DNA of 64,000 nucleotides from an uncultured Eubacteriales bacterium (GTDB lineage: Bacteria > Bacillota > Clostridia > Peptostreptococcales > Anaerovoracaceae), in the NCBI GenBank assembly GCA_902773665.1, contig CACYFF010000002.1, positions 62,001 through 126,000 of the forward strand, given 5' to 3'. The first letter of the stretch is position 1. The number at the start of each line of letters is the position of its first letter. Positions 41,949 through 50,625 of this stretch are shown in pieces. Below the pieces are notes generated by a model. That model worked only from the letters and a program-made list of their open reading frames with translations, made no database searches and had not been told where the DNA came from. Made by a program: the position numbers and the translations under genes.

Positions 41949-42554
41949 TTAAATATAAAACAATCTCGTGTAGACCATGCCCAGGGCTTCCCGGATAAAG
42001 TACCGTACTTTATAGGCCGCCAGGCTGGTGGGTGCCGGATAGGTGCCGAAATCGTAGTCCAGCAGATGGCACCCCAGATAGCGGGCGCGGCACAGGTGAT
42101 ATTCGCTGGAAACGATCACGATCCTTTGGGTCTGCCAGTCCTCTCCGCAGTCCTGCGCGATGAGATCGCAGGAAAAGCGGAGGTTTTCCCGGGTGTCGGA
42201 GGCGGCTTCCTCCGCGATGACCCGTTCAGGGTCCACACCCTTTTCGATCAGCCAGTCGCGCATGCATTGGCCCTCGCTCTCCGGTTCATCCGGGCCCTGC
42301 CCGCCGGTAACGACGGCCTTGGCGTCCGGATAGTCTTCCAGGTAGGCTAGCGCTGCCCGCAGGCGGTCGTCCAGCGCGCGGGACGGACCCCAGGGGTCGA
42401 CCTTCGCACCGAGAACGATAATGTAGTCCGCATCTTCGTAGTTCTGCCCCTTGCTGGCCCGGATCACCAAGCTTTCGGACACGCAGAACGTAATGGCGCC
42501 GATCGCGATAACGGCGAGGAGGATGCCCAGAACGATCTTCAAGGCTTTTCTCAT
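41949..42554 (-). CDS. YdcF/SanA-like (DUF218) membrane-anchored protein
   Basis: 201 residues with one N-terminal membrane helix (about 5-28) and a DUF218 domain: DYIIVLGAKVDPWGPSRAL, AVVTGGQGPDEPESEG, ERVIAEEAASDTRENLRFS and IVIVSSEYHLCRARYLG. Members (SanA, ElyC, YdcF) are tied to envelope integrity, but the reaction is unknown. Its ATG overlaps the upstream lipoprotein stop by 4 bases (ATGA), suggesting joint expression. Confidence 0.88.
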   Translation of the reverse strand: MRKALKIVLGILLAVIAIGAITFCVSESLVIRASKGQNYEDADYIIVLGAKVDPWGPSRALDDRLRAALAYLEDYPDAKAVVTGGQGPDEPESEGQCMRDWLIEKGVDPERVIAEEAASDTRENLRFSCDLIAQDCGEDWQTQRIVIVSSEYHLCRARYLGCHLLDYDFGTYPAPTSLAAYKVRYFIREALGMVYTRLFYI

Positions 42555-43834
42555 CCTGCGGTCCTCGAATAGACCAGATTCATGCCGGTGGGTTCATCGG
42601 AATGGTCTGCCTCGGTCCATTCGTACCAGGTGACGTACAGCATCTGATTCTCCGGATCGGGCCGCAGCTGCATCTGCCACAGGCCGTCGTCGGATTCGTA
42701 GACGACCACCCAGTCGTCCGCATCCGTACCGTCCGCCTTGGCATCGGAGACCATCCGCATCTCCGTAAACAGATAGGCGCCTCTGGGGTCATTTTCGTTG
42801 CTGTAACCTGCATAGAGCAGTCCGTTGCTGAGGATCTCCAGCTCGCTTGCGGACAGGCCGGCTCCCATATAGGTGATGCCGTCGTCGTTCCAAGCATACT
42901 GGATATACCAGGTGCCGTAGAGATCCAGAAAGCTGGGGAAGTAAGGCACTTCCTCGTCCGCGCGGTAGATGTGAGCGCCGCCCGCGCCTGCCGCGTAGAA
43001 GCTGTAGTACGGATCTTCGATGAGGGAAGCGAAGACCTCCGCGTCATCCCGGACGCCGAAGCCGTCCCAGCTGTAATGCAGCCCCACGTTCAGGGCTTCG
43101 TCCGTATAGTCGTCTTCCGGCGTCTCTAAGGTGTCCGGGGTCCACCAGGCGACGCTGCAGACGCTCTCATTGTAACCGGGGAATTTCTCAGCGGGAGCGT
43201 TTACGTACCAGTCCGCGCTCTTGTCCATGCCTTCATCCTCCGGGCCGTAATACCAGATATGGTTCTCTTCCAGCCCATCGCCGTTGGTGTCCTCCGCCAT
43301 GGCCTGGCACCAAGCGATGTCGCCGGCTTCCACCGTGCCCTCATTGATCTTCAGATAATCCAGCACGTGGAAGTTCTGGTAGTCGGACTGCTGCACCGGC
43401 CCCATAAAGATGTCGTCCGTCGCAACGAGATATCTGCCTTCCGGCCCGGTATATAGCGGGAATTCATCGTGGTCCACCAGATCCGGATGGGAATGCTCGT
43501 CACCGAAGGGGAACGCCAGGGCTTCCAGCGTCTTTCCATCCTGGCTCATCTCGAAGAACGCGTCCTGCGACCACCACTCGCCCGTCTGGGCGCAGCGGAT
43601 GACCTCTAGGCGGCCGTTGTTGTTTAGATCCGTGACCGCATAGAACGTAGCGTATTCCTCCGCGGGTTCGAGCCACAGATCCTTATTGGCGACAATCACA
43701 TCGATCTGGTCCTCTGCGGGCACGTCGCTGCGGACGACTTCCGGTTCCGCTTCCGGTGCATTTTCGGAAGACGTGCAGGCGGCAAGGCCGAAGACCATTG
43801 CAGCTGCAAGGAAAATCGCAAACCATTTCTTCAT
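42551..43834 (-). CDS. Lipoprotein with EF-hand-like Asp motifs, paralog 1
   Basis: 427 residues with a lipoprotein signal (AMVFGLAAC, Cys at about 20) and an acidic, aromatic-rich exported part. AVTDLNNNGRLEVI (about residue 70) and EDTNGDGLEENHIWYY are DxNxDG-type loops seen in calcium-binding repeat proteins. The final ~65 residues (DDWVVVYESDDGLWQMQLRP; MLYVTWYEWTEADHSD) match the end of the next upstream gene. No known domain recognised. Tandem duplicate, 18 bases after its paralog. Confidence 0.8.
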   Translation of the reverse strand: MKKWFAIFLAAAMVFGLAACTSSENAPEAEPEVVRSDVPAEDQIDVIVANKDLWLEPAEEYATFYAVTDLNNNGRLEVIRCAQTGEWWSQDAFFEMSQDGKTLEALAFPFGDEHSHPDLVDHDEFPLYTGPEGRYLVATDDIFMGPVQQSDYQNFHVLDYLKINEGTVEAGDIAWCQAMAEDTNGDGLEENHIWYYGPEDEGMDKSADWYVNAPAEKFPGYNESVCSVAWWTPDTLETPEDDYTDEALNVGLHYSWDGFGVRDDAEVFASLIEDPYYSFYAAGAGGAHIYRADEEVPYFPSFLDLYGTWYIQYAWNDDGITYMGAGLSASELEILSNGLLYAGYSNENDPRGAYLFTEMRMVSDAKADGTDADDWVVVYESDDGLWQMQLRPDPENQMLYVTWYEWTEADHSDEPTGMNLVYSRTAG

Positions 43835-43852
43835 GGAGCACCTCCCCCGGTG

Positions 43853-45160
43853 TTACGCGACACCGTTCGTAAACGTTAACTTCATGATCTGCGGATCCGC
43901 GCCGGGATCCTCTTCGCTCCACCAATACCAGGTGACGTACAGTCTGCCGTCGTCAGCGCCGATGGTGGCTTCGAAACGGTTGAGGCCGCCTTCGCTGTTG
44001 AACACGACTATCCAGCCTGCAGTATTTTCCTCCGCCGGCGCTTCCGTCACTTCCGGATCGGCCGCTTCCGCCGGTTCCTCCGCAGCCTGGCCCATGCCGT
44101 CCTCCGCCATGGAGATGGGCATGCCTTCGAGGCTGATCTCGCCCCGGGCGTCCGCGGGATCGTTCCAGTAGAAATCCGCCATGCCGTCCTGACCGATGAT
44201 CAGGTGGCAGTCCAGTCCGCCGAAATCTTCCGCCGTGCGGACTTCCAGTTCCGTGGCGGCCTCGACCAGCTGCCAGTAGTCCGCTAGGCTCTCCATGCCG
44301 TAGGTGATATCGGCCTTTTCGCCGTTTTCATAGAGTTCTTCGTAATAAGACGATGGCGCCACGAACAGGCCGTTGAACTCATCCATATCCTTGCGGAAGC
44401 CGAAAGCCTTCCAGGAATCCAGCAGCGCTGCAGGGATATCCACTTCGCTGTCTCTTTCCTCTGCGCTGAAGCGCTGCCACTCCACGTCCATCACATAGCG
44501 GTCGTAATCGTAGCCGAAGAAGTCGTCGACGGAAGTCGCGAACTGCTCGGAGGTGAGCTCCTCTTCCTGGTCACCGCCGGAGGTGTAGTAATAGGCATGC
44601 ATCTCCGGTTCCCCGTCGCCGTTGGAATCCTCCGCCAGCACCATGCAGTAGGAGATGGAGTGGGCATCCACGACGCCGTCCTTCAGGACGATCAGGTCCT
44701 GGGTATAGTAATTTTCCGCATAGCCGTTGCGCATCTCGTCCATGGCGATCACGAAGTTGCCATACTCGCCCTTGTAGCAGCGCAGCGCGTTATACCAGCC
44801 GATGTCCGGTTCGCTGTGGGTCTCGCCGTAGGCGTATTCCAGGGGCTCCAGCTTGCTGAAGTCCTCGCTTACTTCGTAGAAATGGGTCGTGGAGAACTGG
44901 CCGCTCCCCTCGGTAATGGTGGCGATCAGTTCCAACCGGCCGTTTTCGTCCAGGTCCGTTACGGCGTACTGGTACAGGTCTGCCTCGTTCACATCGGTGA
45001 CCAGCCACAGGTCTTTATTTTCTGCGATGAGCTTTACCTGATCCTCCGGCTCCCCGCTGACAGCGGGCTCTTCCGGATCTTCCGCCGGCTGCGAGGACGA
45101 ACAGGCCGCCATCGATATGCAGAGCGCCAGGCAAAGCAGAATGCTGAGATACTTTTTCAT
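43853..45160 (-). CDS. Lipoprotein with EF-hand-like Asp motifs, paralog 2
   Basis: 435 residues, lipobox SMAAC (Cys about 20). Shares with the downstream gene the opening layout (ENKDLWLV, YAVTDLDENGRLELIA, CMVLAEDSNGDGEPEMHAYY) and the C-terminal VVFNSEGGLNRFEATI / LYVTWYWWSEEDPG pattern, with a Glu/Ala-rich insertion at about 355-380. Function unknown; probably a surface protein. Strong ribosome binding site GGGGGAGG and an extended -10 promoter upstream. Confidence 0.8.
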   Translation of the reverse strand: MKKYLSILLCLALCISMAACSSSQPAEDPEEPAVSGEPEDQVKLIAENKDLWLVTDVNEADLYQYAVTDLDENGRLELIATITEGSGQFSTTHFYEVSEDFSKLEPLEYAYGETHSEPDIGWYNALRCYKGEYGNFVIAMDEMRNGYAENYYTQDLIVLKDGVVDAHSISYCMVLAEDSNGDGEPEMHAYYYTSGGDQEEELTSEQFATSVDDFFGYDYDRYVMDVEWQRFSAEERDSEVDIPAALLDSWKAFGFRKDMDEFNGLFVAPSSYYEELYENGEKADITYGMESLADYWQLVEAATELEVRTAEDFGGLDCHLIIGQDGMADFYWNDPADARGEISLEGMPISMAEDGMGQAAEEPAEAADPEVTEAPAEENTAGWIVVFNSEGGLNRFEATIGADDGRLYVTWYWWSEEDPGADPQIMKLTFTNGVA

Positions 45161-45204
45161 GCGTTCCTCCCCCTTTTGCTTTGGGACAATTCTTTCTCAG
45201 GATA

Positions 45205-45213
45205 AGTATACCA
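45205..45213 (-). promoter_or_regulatory. Extended -10 promoter of the lipoprotein pair
   Basis: Minus-strand TGG-TATACT, about 45 bases before the start at 45160, immediately after the terminator of the MMPL unit. Confidence 0.6.
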
Positions 45214-45247
45214 TAAAAAAGAGACGGAGCACGAATGCTCCGCCTCA
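45214..45247 (-). terminator. Terminator after the MMPL gene
   Basis: Stem GAG-CGGAGC / GCTCCG-CTC with one mismatch, loop ACGAAT region, and six T on the minus strand. Confidence 0.88.
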
Positions 45248-45272
45248 GGGAAATGAGAAAATTGCGTGGCCG

Positions 45273-47336
45273 TTATCCGAGCCAATGATAGCTGGTCCTG
45301 CGGAACAGGGGCTCCGCCGCGCACAGGATGGCCGGCAGGAAAACGATGCTCATGACCGCAGAGATAACGGATCCTCTGGCCAACATGGTGCAGATGGAAC
45401 CGATCAGGTCGATGGACGACACAAAGGACACGCCAAGCGTGGCGCACAGCATGACGAGGGAACTGGTGATGATGGCCGGGTCAGACGCCTTTGCCGCGAT
45501 GCGGATGGCCTCGAACCGGTCCTTGCCCGCCCGCAGTTCGTCCTGGAACCGGCTCGTCATCAGGATGGCGTAGTCCACCGTGGCACCCAGCTGCACGCAG
45601 CTGATGACCGTCGGCGTAATGAATGCCACCTCGCTGCCCGTAAAGTACGGGATGCCCAGGTTGATGAAGATGGCCAGCTCGATGACCGCCACCAGCACCA
45701 GAGGCACCGTAACGGACTTGAACACGATGGCGATGATCAGGAAGATGGCCGCCATGGAGATGTAGTTCGTCGTACGGAAATCCACGGCCGTGGTCACGAT
45801 CAGGTCGTCCGTCAGCACGGCTTCGCCCGTCAGCATGGCATCGGGGTCGTAGTCCTTCAGGATGGTCCGCAGCTGTGCGACCTGCTGCGAAACCTCGTCG
45901 GATGCGGTGTCGTATTCCGAGTTGATCATCATCAGCTGATGGCCGCCGGCTTTCACCATGCTGCGGAGCTCTTCGGGAACGAAGAATTCCGGAATGCCGC
46001 TGCCCAGCAGCTTGTGGTAGGAGATGAGGTCCGTGACCCCGTCAACCGCCTCGATCCTGCCTTCCATCTCGGACAGCTGCGCCGCCGTCAGATCGTCGGA
46101 GATGACGGCGAAATGGCTCACGGACATGCCGAATTCGTCCTTCAGACGGTGGTTCGCAACGATGGAGGGCAGGTCCTGGGGCAGGGATTCATCCAGCTTG
46201 TAATAGACCGCCGCGTTGTTCTTCGCATAGACCGCAGGAACGAACAGGATGGCCGCGATCAGCACGAAGACCCATCTGCGGCGTATCGTCCGCTCGTTTA
46301 ACCCGGACAGATCCGGGATCAGGGGCTTATGGTGCCACTTCGCCACCCATTTGTCCGCCAGCAGAAGCAGCGAAGGCAGCACCAGGATGACGGTGGCGAC
46401 GCCCAGCACGACGCCCTTGGCCATGACAAGGCCGATGTCCTTGCCCAGCGTAAAGCGCATGAAGCACAGGGCCAGGAAGCCGGCGATGGTCGTCAGAGAA
46501 CTGCCCGTCAGGGAGCGGAACGCGGTCTCCACGGCTGCCGCCATGGCATCCTTGTGGTCCTCGAACCGGGGCTTTTCCTGCTCGTAGGCGTGGTACAGGA
46601 ACACGGAATAGTCCATGGTGACGCCCAGCTGCAGCACCGCCGCGATGGCCTTCGTAATGTAGGAGATCTGTCCCATCAGGAAGTTCGTGCCGAAGTTGTA
46701 GATGACGGCAAAGCCGATGTTGATGAGCAGCACGAAGGGCAGGATCCAGGATTCCATGGTGAGGGACATGGCGATGAGCGCCAGCAGCACGGCCAGGCCT
46801 ACAAACAGGGGCATCTCCTTGTCCACCAGCTCCCGGGTATCCTCCACCACGACGGAGAAGCCCGCCAGGAAGCACTTTTCGTTGCAGAGGCGGCGGATCT
46901 GCTGGATGGCGTTCATGGTCTCATCCGACGCACCGGGATGCTCGTACTGGATGATCATCATGGTGCCGTCCCCGGAGTAGAACATATCGCGGTACTGCTG
47001 CGGAATGAATTCCGTGGGGATCTGCACGCCCACCACGTTGGAGAGCCACACGGCGTTGGATACACCCGGCACCTTCTGGATCTCCTCCGTCAGTTCGTTG
47101 GTATAGCCCGACGGCATGTTCTCCACGATCAGCATGGAAGTCGCCGCCATGTGGAACGGCTCTTCCAACAGATCCATGCCGTGGGTGGAATCCAGATCCG
47201 CGGGCAGATAGGTCAGAATATCGTAGTTGACCGGCGTCGCGATATAGGCGATCACCGAGGGCACCAGCAGTGCCAGGGCGATAAGGACGACGACGGCCGG
47301 CTTTCTTGTTAAGACATGCGCAAACCGTTCGATCAT
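45273..47336 (-). CDS. MMPL/RND-superfamily transporter
   Basis: 687-residue membrane protein with two repeats: one helix, a large outer loop (about 35-170; 360-500), then five to six helices each. MMPL hallmarks include VTMDYSVFLYHAYEQEK and GATVDYAILMTSRFQDELRAG (each with the Asp/Tyr proton-relay region). Such proteins export lipids, siderophores or drugs by proton force. Start ATG overlaps the upstream coiled-coil gene stop by four bases (ATGA), so the two are likely one complex. Substrate unknown. Confidence 0.92.
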   Translation of the reverse strand: MIERFAHVLTRKPAVVVLIALALLVPSVIAYIATPVNYDILTYLPADLDSTHGMDLLEEPFHMAATSMLIVENMPSGYTNELTEEIQKVPGVSNAVWLSNVVGVQIPTEFIPQQYRDMFYSGDGTMMIIQYEHPGASDETMNAIQQIRRLCNEKCFLAGFSVVVEDTRELVDKEMPLFVGLAVLLALIAMSLTMESWILPFVLLINIGFAVIYNFGTNFLMGQISYITKAIAAVLQLGVTMDYSVFLYHAYEQEKPRFEDHKDAMAAAVETAFRSLTGSSLTTIAGFLALCFMRFTLGKDIGLVMAKGVVLGVATVILVLPSLLLLADKWVAKWHHKPLIPDLSGLNERTIRRRWVFVLIAAILFVPAVYAKNNAAVYYKLDESLPQDLPSIVANHRLKDEFGMSVSHFAVISDDLTAAQLSEMEGRIEAVDGVTDLISYHKLLGSGIPEFFVPEELRSMVKAGGHQLMMINSEYDTASDEVSQQVAQLRTILKDYDPDAMLTGEAVLTDDLIVTTAVDFRTTNYISMAAIFLIIAIVFKSVTVPLVLVAVIELAIFINLGIPYFTGSEVAFITPTVISCVQLGATVDYAILMTSRFQDELRAGKDRFEAIRIAAKASDPAIITSSLVMLCATLGVSFVSSIDLIGSICTMLARGSVISAVMSIVFLPAILCAAEPLFRRTSYHWLG

Positions 47337-49846
47337 AATTCAGCCGCCTCCTCCGCATCTCTGTGGAACAAGCCGGCGATATCGTCCTTAATGCCGGAGA
47401 ACAGCTCCAGGATGCGGTCCCAGACGGAATCGTGGCCGTTGCCGGGATCCTGGGGAGCTGCCTCGGGGCTGTCCGTTTCCGCTTCCGGCGCTTCTACTTT
47501 GATCTCCTGGGTGCGCAGCATCACCTGGATGGTCTGAGGCGCATCGTTGCGGCTGTCCGTCAGGGACTGGGCCGGCGCGGAAGGATCCATCAGCAGCAGG
47601 TTGTTGAGTTTTCCGGTGTAATCGTTCCAGACGTCCTCCACGATATCCGATACGCCGTTCTTGGCAGCCCGCACGCCGCCCGTCGTATCCGTGGAATCCG
47701 CCAGTTTTCTCAGGGTCACGGCGAGGCCTTCCAGGGTCTTCTTCGTGCCTTCATCCAGCTTGACCCCGGCATTCTTCATGGTGCCTTCGAAGCTGCGCAG
47801 CAGGCCCGTCGTATCCGCTGCCGTCTTGTTCAGGTCCGTCAGCAGGGTCTGGGCATCCGTCAGATCCGCCTTCAGATCCGGCACCGCATCCTCTGCGGTC
47901 TTGCCGGCCGCCTCCAGACTCTTCAGCAGTTCGCCCGTCTTGGTCAGCAGGTTCTCCGTGCGGGTCATGACGCTGTCGAAATCGTCCAAGGCATCCTTCG
48001 TCCGCTTGGACAGGCTGCCGTTATTGTTACCGATCAGATCCGCGGCAGACTTCGTGCCCTTGCTGAGGGAATCGCAGAGCGATGCCAGGTTGGCCATCAG
48101 ACCGTTCTGCATCGCGTCCATCAGGGCGAAGCTCTTCTGTACAGAGGCGCGGTACGCAGACTGGCCCGATAGGGTCTGGTCCTGAGCCATCAGCAGCGCC
48201 GTCATGAAGTCTTCTTCCGTCATTAAACCATCCTTTCCAGTCGCCGTCTGCGCATACAGCGTCTGCAGGAAGGTCTGCTTCTGCAGGGCTGCTGCGATAG
48301 CGGCAAAGGACGGATCGCTTGCGGCGTTGGCCTGGATATAGGCGAGAGCGGACGCTTCGTCCGGGATGGCTCCCTGTGACCCCATGATGACCGCGGTCAC
48401 CGCCTGGGTGAGCTGTTCCTTTTGCTGCTGCAGCGCGGCTGCGCTTTCCGCAGGGGTGATGCCGGAGGCCATGGCGTTGGCTGCGACCATAAACATGTCC
48501 GCATTGTTGATAGGTGCGATGGCAGAAGCGGCATCGTACAGATCCAGCACCGCCTGCGCCTTCTTGCTCTGGGCGTCCAGTTCCTGGGACGGAATGCCCT
48601 GGACCGTAATGTCCTTGCCTCCGATCTGCAGATCCAGCAGCGCCAGGGTCTCGGTAAAATCGCCGAGGGAATCTCTCAGCGCAGCCGCATCGGTGCTGAG
48701 CGCGCGCAGTGCGGACTTCAGGTCCGAACCCGAACCTCTGGAATAGCTCTGCAGCAGGCTGAGATCCTTATCCAGATCCGTCAAGGCTTTGGACAGGCTG
48801 GTGAGGTTCTCGGAGACGGTGCCCAGAGAACCGTCGAGCGCGGCCAGATCCTCCGCAGCTGCATCTACGGTCTTCTGCAGGTCCGCCGCGTTTTCCGATG
48901 CCGTCGTCAGGTCTTTCTGCAGCGTGTCGACGTCGCTCAACGCCGTATCCGCCTGTTCGTACAGGCCCTCTTTATCGCCGGACAGAACAGCCCGTCCCTC
49001 GTTGAGCTCGTCCAGGCCGTCTGCGGTCTCCCGCAGGCTGGCGGACATGCCGGAGAAGGAGTTCAGCAGCGTGTCGATGCTGCTGTCCAGCTTATGATAG
49101 TTGTCCTCCAGCTGATCTTTCTTATCGGACAGCTCCGAGATCTGATCCAGCGCGCCGAGATTGGCCGGCACCATCAGCATCGTAAGACCGTCGAACGCGA
49201 AATCCTCCGCGCCGACCTCGATCACGAAATGTTCTTCCTCACCAGGAAGTCCGAGGAACAGGACCGCCCGCAGGTTGCCGATCAGCTGTACCTGGGCGCC
49301 GGGGGCGTTCAGGGACAGGATGTCGTCCTGGTTGAACAGGCCCATCACTTCCAGCGTGTAATTGTTTTTCGCATATTCGGATGCCGTCTCCCGGGGAATG
49401 GCATCCACGTCGATCTCGATCATGCCGGTCTTACCCGCCAGATCTTCCGCCTTCGTAGGCACGCCGTTCAGTTTGTAGCTGACGGTGATGGTCCAGGGCA
49501 GCTCCTCGAAGGGTTTGTCCGTCTTGCCTTCGAAATAGAAGTGGCTGGGCGCATCTTCTCCGAAACGGAACACGTGGGCGCCGCCTTCTTCGGTAGGCGC
49601 CGTTCCATCCGTCAAATTGTTGATGGCGTCGTATTCGCCGTAATCCGTAACGGTATCGACACCGTTTAAGATGTAGCTCTTGACCATGCTGGCATCCTTC
49701 AGGTTGCCGTAATAGTCCAGATTTGCGTAGTACGCTTCATCATAGGTGGCGTACACACCGTTTCCGATCTCTCCTTCCGCGAAGACCGGGACGACGCTCG
49801 TCAAGGTCAGCGCAGCGGAAAGACACACTGCCAAAACTTTTCTCAT
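47333..49846 (-). CDS. Exported coiled-coil protein partnering the MMPL transporter
   Basis: 837 residues with a signal peptide (MRKVLAVCLSAALTLTSVVP, cut after VFA near residue 23), a beta-rich N-terminal ~220 residues, then a very long helical region of heptad-like repeats (about 235-780) such as LEDNYHKLDSSIDTLLNSF and LTDAQTLLTDLNKTAADTT. The C-terminal ~70 residues are Pro/Glu-rich with a short amphipathic end and no membrane helix. It resembles the X-XGXG/YhgE-type periplasmic coiled coils only in outline. AGGGAA precedes the ATG. Possible extracytoplasmic adaptor of the MMPL pump. Confidence 0.8.
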   Translation of the reverse strand: MRKVLAVCLSAALTLTSVVPVFAEGEIGNGVYATYDEAYYANLDYYGNLKDASMVKSYILNGVDTVTDYGEYDAINNLTDGTAPTEEGGAHVFRFGEDAPSHFYFEGKTDKPFEELPWTITVSYKLNGVPTKAEDLAGKTGMIEIDVDAIPRETASEYAKNNYTLEVMGLFNQDDILSLNAPGAQVQLIGNLRAVLFLGLPGEEEHFVIEVGAEDFAFDGLTMLMVPANLGALDQISELSDKKDQLEDNYHKLDSSIDTLLNSFSGMSASLRETADGLDELNEGRAVLSGDKEGLYEQADTALSDVDTLQKDLTTASENAADLQKTVDAAAEDLAALDGSLGTVSENLTSLSKALTDLDKDLSLLQSYSRGSGSDLKSALRALSTDAAALRDSLGDFTETLALLDLQIGGKDITVQGIPSQELDAQSKKAQAVLDLYDAASAIAPINNADMFMVAANAMASGITPAESAAALQQQKEQLTQAVTAVIMGSQGAIPDEASALAYIQANAASDPSFAAIAAALQKQTFLQTLYAQTATGKDGLMTEEDFMTALLMAQDQTLSGQSAYRASVQKSFALMDAMQNGLMANLASLCDSLSKGTKSAADLIGNNNGSLSKRTKDALDDFDSVMTRTENLLTKTGELLKSLEAAGKTAEDAVPDLKADLTDAQTLLTDLNKTAADTTGLLRSFEGTMKNAGVKLDEGTKKTLEGLAVTLRKLADSTDTTGGVRAAKNGVSDIVEDVWNDYTGKLNNLLLMDPSAPAQSLTDSRNDAPQTIQVMLRTQEIKVEAPEAETDSPEAAPQDPGNGHDSVWDRILELFSGIKDDIAGLFHRDAEEAAEL

Positions 49847-49858
49847 ATTCCCTCCATC

Positions 49859-49875
49859 TGTGAATTTAATTCACA
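49859..49875. promoter_or_regulatory. 17 bp perfect palindrome in the leader of the coiled-coil gene
   Basis: TGTGAATT-T-AATTCACA, 13-29 bases before the ATG at 49846, overlapping the upstream edge of the ribosome binding site. Resembles Crp/Rex-like half sites (TGTGAA) but the spacing differs by one base. Possible second operator. Confidence 0.55.
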
Positions 49876-49918
49876 TTTGTTATTTTGTAGACACTTGTTG
49901 CTTTTTTAAACGATGTCA

Positions 49919-49964
49919 ATTATAATCAACATCTGTTGATTAGTCAATATCGCTTGAATATAAT
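49919..49964. promoter_or_regulatory. Overlapping divergent promoters sharing one operator
   Basis: Leftward: TTGACT (49942-49947), 17 bases, TATAAT (49919-49924). Rightward: TTGATT (49936-49941), 17 bases, TATAAT (49959-49964). Palindrome ATCAACA-TC-TGTTGAT (49925-49940) fills the leftward spacer and touches the rightward -35, so one bound repressor would block both. Confidence 0.85.
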
Positions 49965-50035
49965 AAAGATGGATGTATGAGATCTTCTACAGAAGCGCAG
50001 AAGATCGTGGAAAAAGTTGAAGGAAAGTGATCACC

Positions 50036-50614
50036 ATGCACAAAAACACCGATGACAGAAGAGCAAAACGATCGAGAAGACTGCTGAAGGAAGGGCTTCT
50101 GTCTCTGATGCAGGAAAAGAAATTCAAGGATATCTCGGCCAGAGACATCACGGAGAGCGCGGATCTCAACCGCGGTACCTTCTACCTGCACTACCCGGAC
50201 ACCCAGGCCCTGCTGGAAAGCATCGAAGACGATCTCCTGAGCGAAGCGCAGCAGATCGTGGACCAGCATCTGGAGGAATTCCACGCCGGCGTATCCCTGG
50301 AGCCGCTGCTGCTCCCCATCCTGGATTTCATCCAGGAGAAGTACAAGACGATCACCCTGCTCCTTCGCAACAGCAACGCCAGCAGTTTCCTGGATAAGCT
50401 GCACAACCTGATCTACAAGTATTGTCTGGACTACGCCAGAGAACGTTTTCAGATCCGGGACGAGATCCAGCTGAACTACTTCCTCAGCTACGTCAGTTTC
50501 GGCATCATGGGGATGGTCAAGGAATGGACCGACGCCGAGATGACCCTCCCCAAGGAAAAGATCATCTCTTATGCGGACGACCTGCTGAACCACTCCGCGC
50601 AGGCCATTTTCTGA
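50036..50614 (+). CDS. TetR-family regulator of the MMPL unit (and possibly potABCD)
   Basis: 192 residues; helix-turn-helix with SRRLLKEGLLSLMQEKKFKD then ITESADLNRGTFYLHYPDTQ, and a helical C-terminal domain of the DhaS-like type (LLLPILDFIQEKYKTITLLL). The ATG at 50036 is preceded by AAGGAA; a GTG three codons upstream is also possible. Divergent from the MMPL unit with a shared palindrome, so it probably represses that unit and itself. Its stop lies 11 bases before potA, so potABCD may belong to the same transcript. Confidence 0.9.
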   Translation: MHKNTDDRRAKRSRRLLKEGLLSLMQEKKFKDISARDITESADLNRGTFYLHYPDTQALLESIEDDLLSEAQQIVDQHLEEFHAGVSLEPLLLPILDFIQEKYKTITLLLRNSNASSFLDKLHNLIYKYCLDYARERFQIRDEIQLNYFLSYVSFGIMGMVKEWTDAEMTLPKEKIISYADDLLNHSAQAIF

Positions 50615-50625
50615 GGTAAAGGGCT

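Noticed and set aside
49859-49875. Crp or Rex binding site
   Set aside because: TGTGAATTTAATTCACA has a 5-base gap between TGTGAA and TTCACA; Rex sites have 4, and Crp sites have TGTGA-N6-TCACA rather than the N7 seen here. Kept only as an unassigned palindrome.
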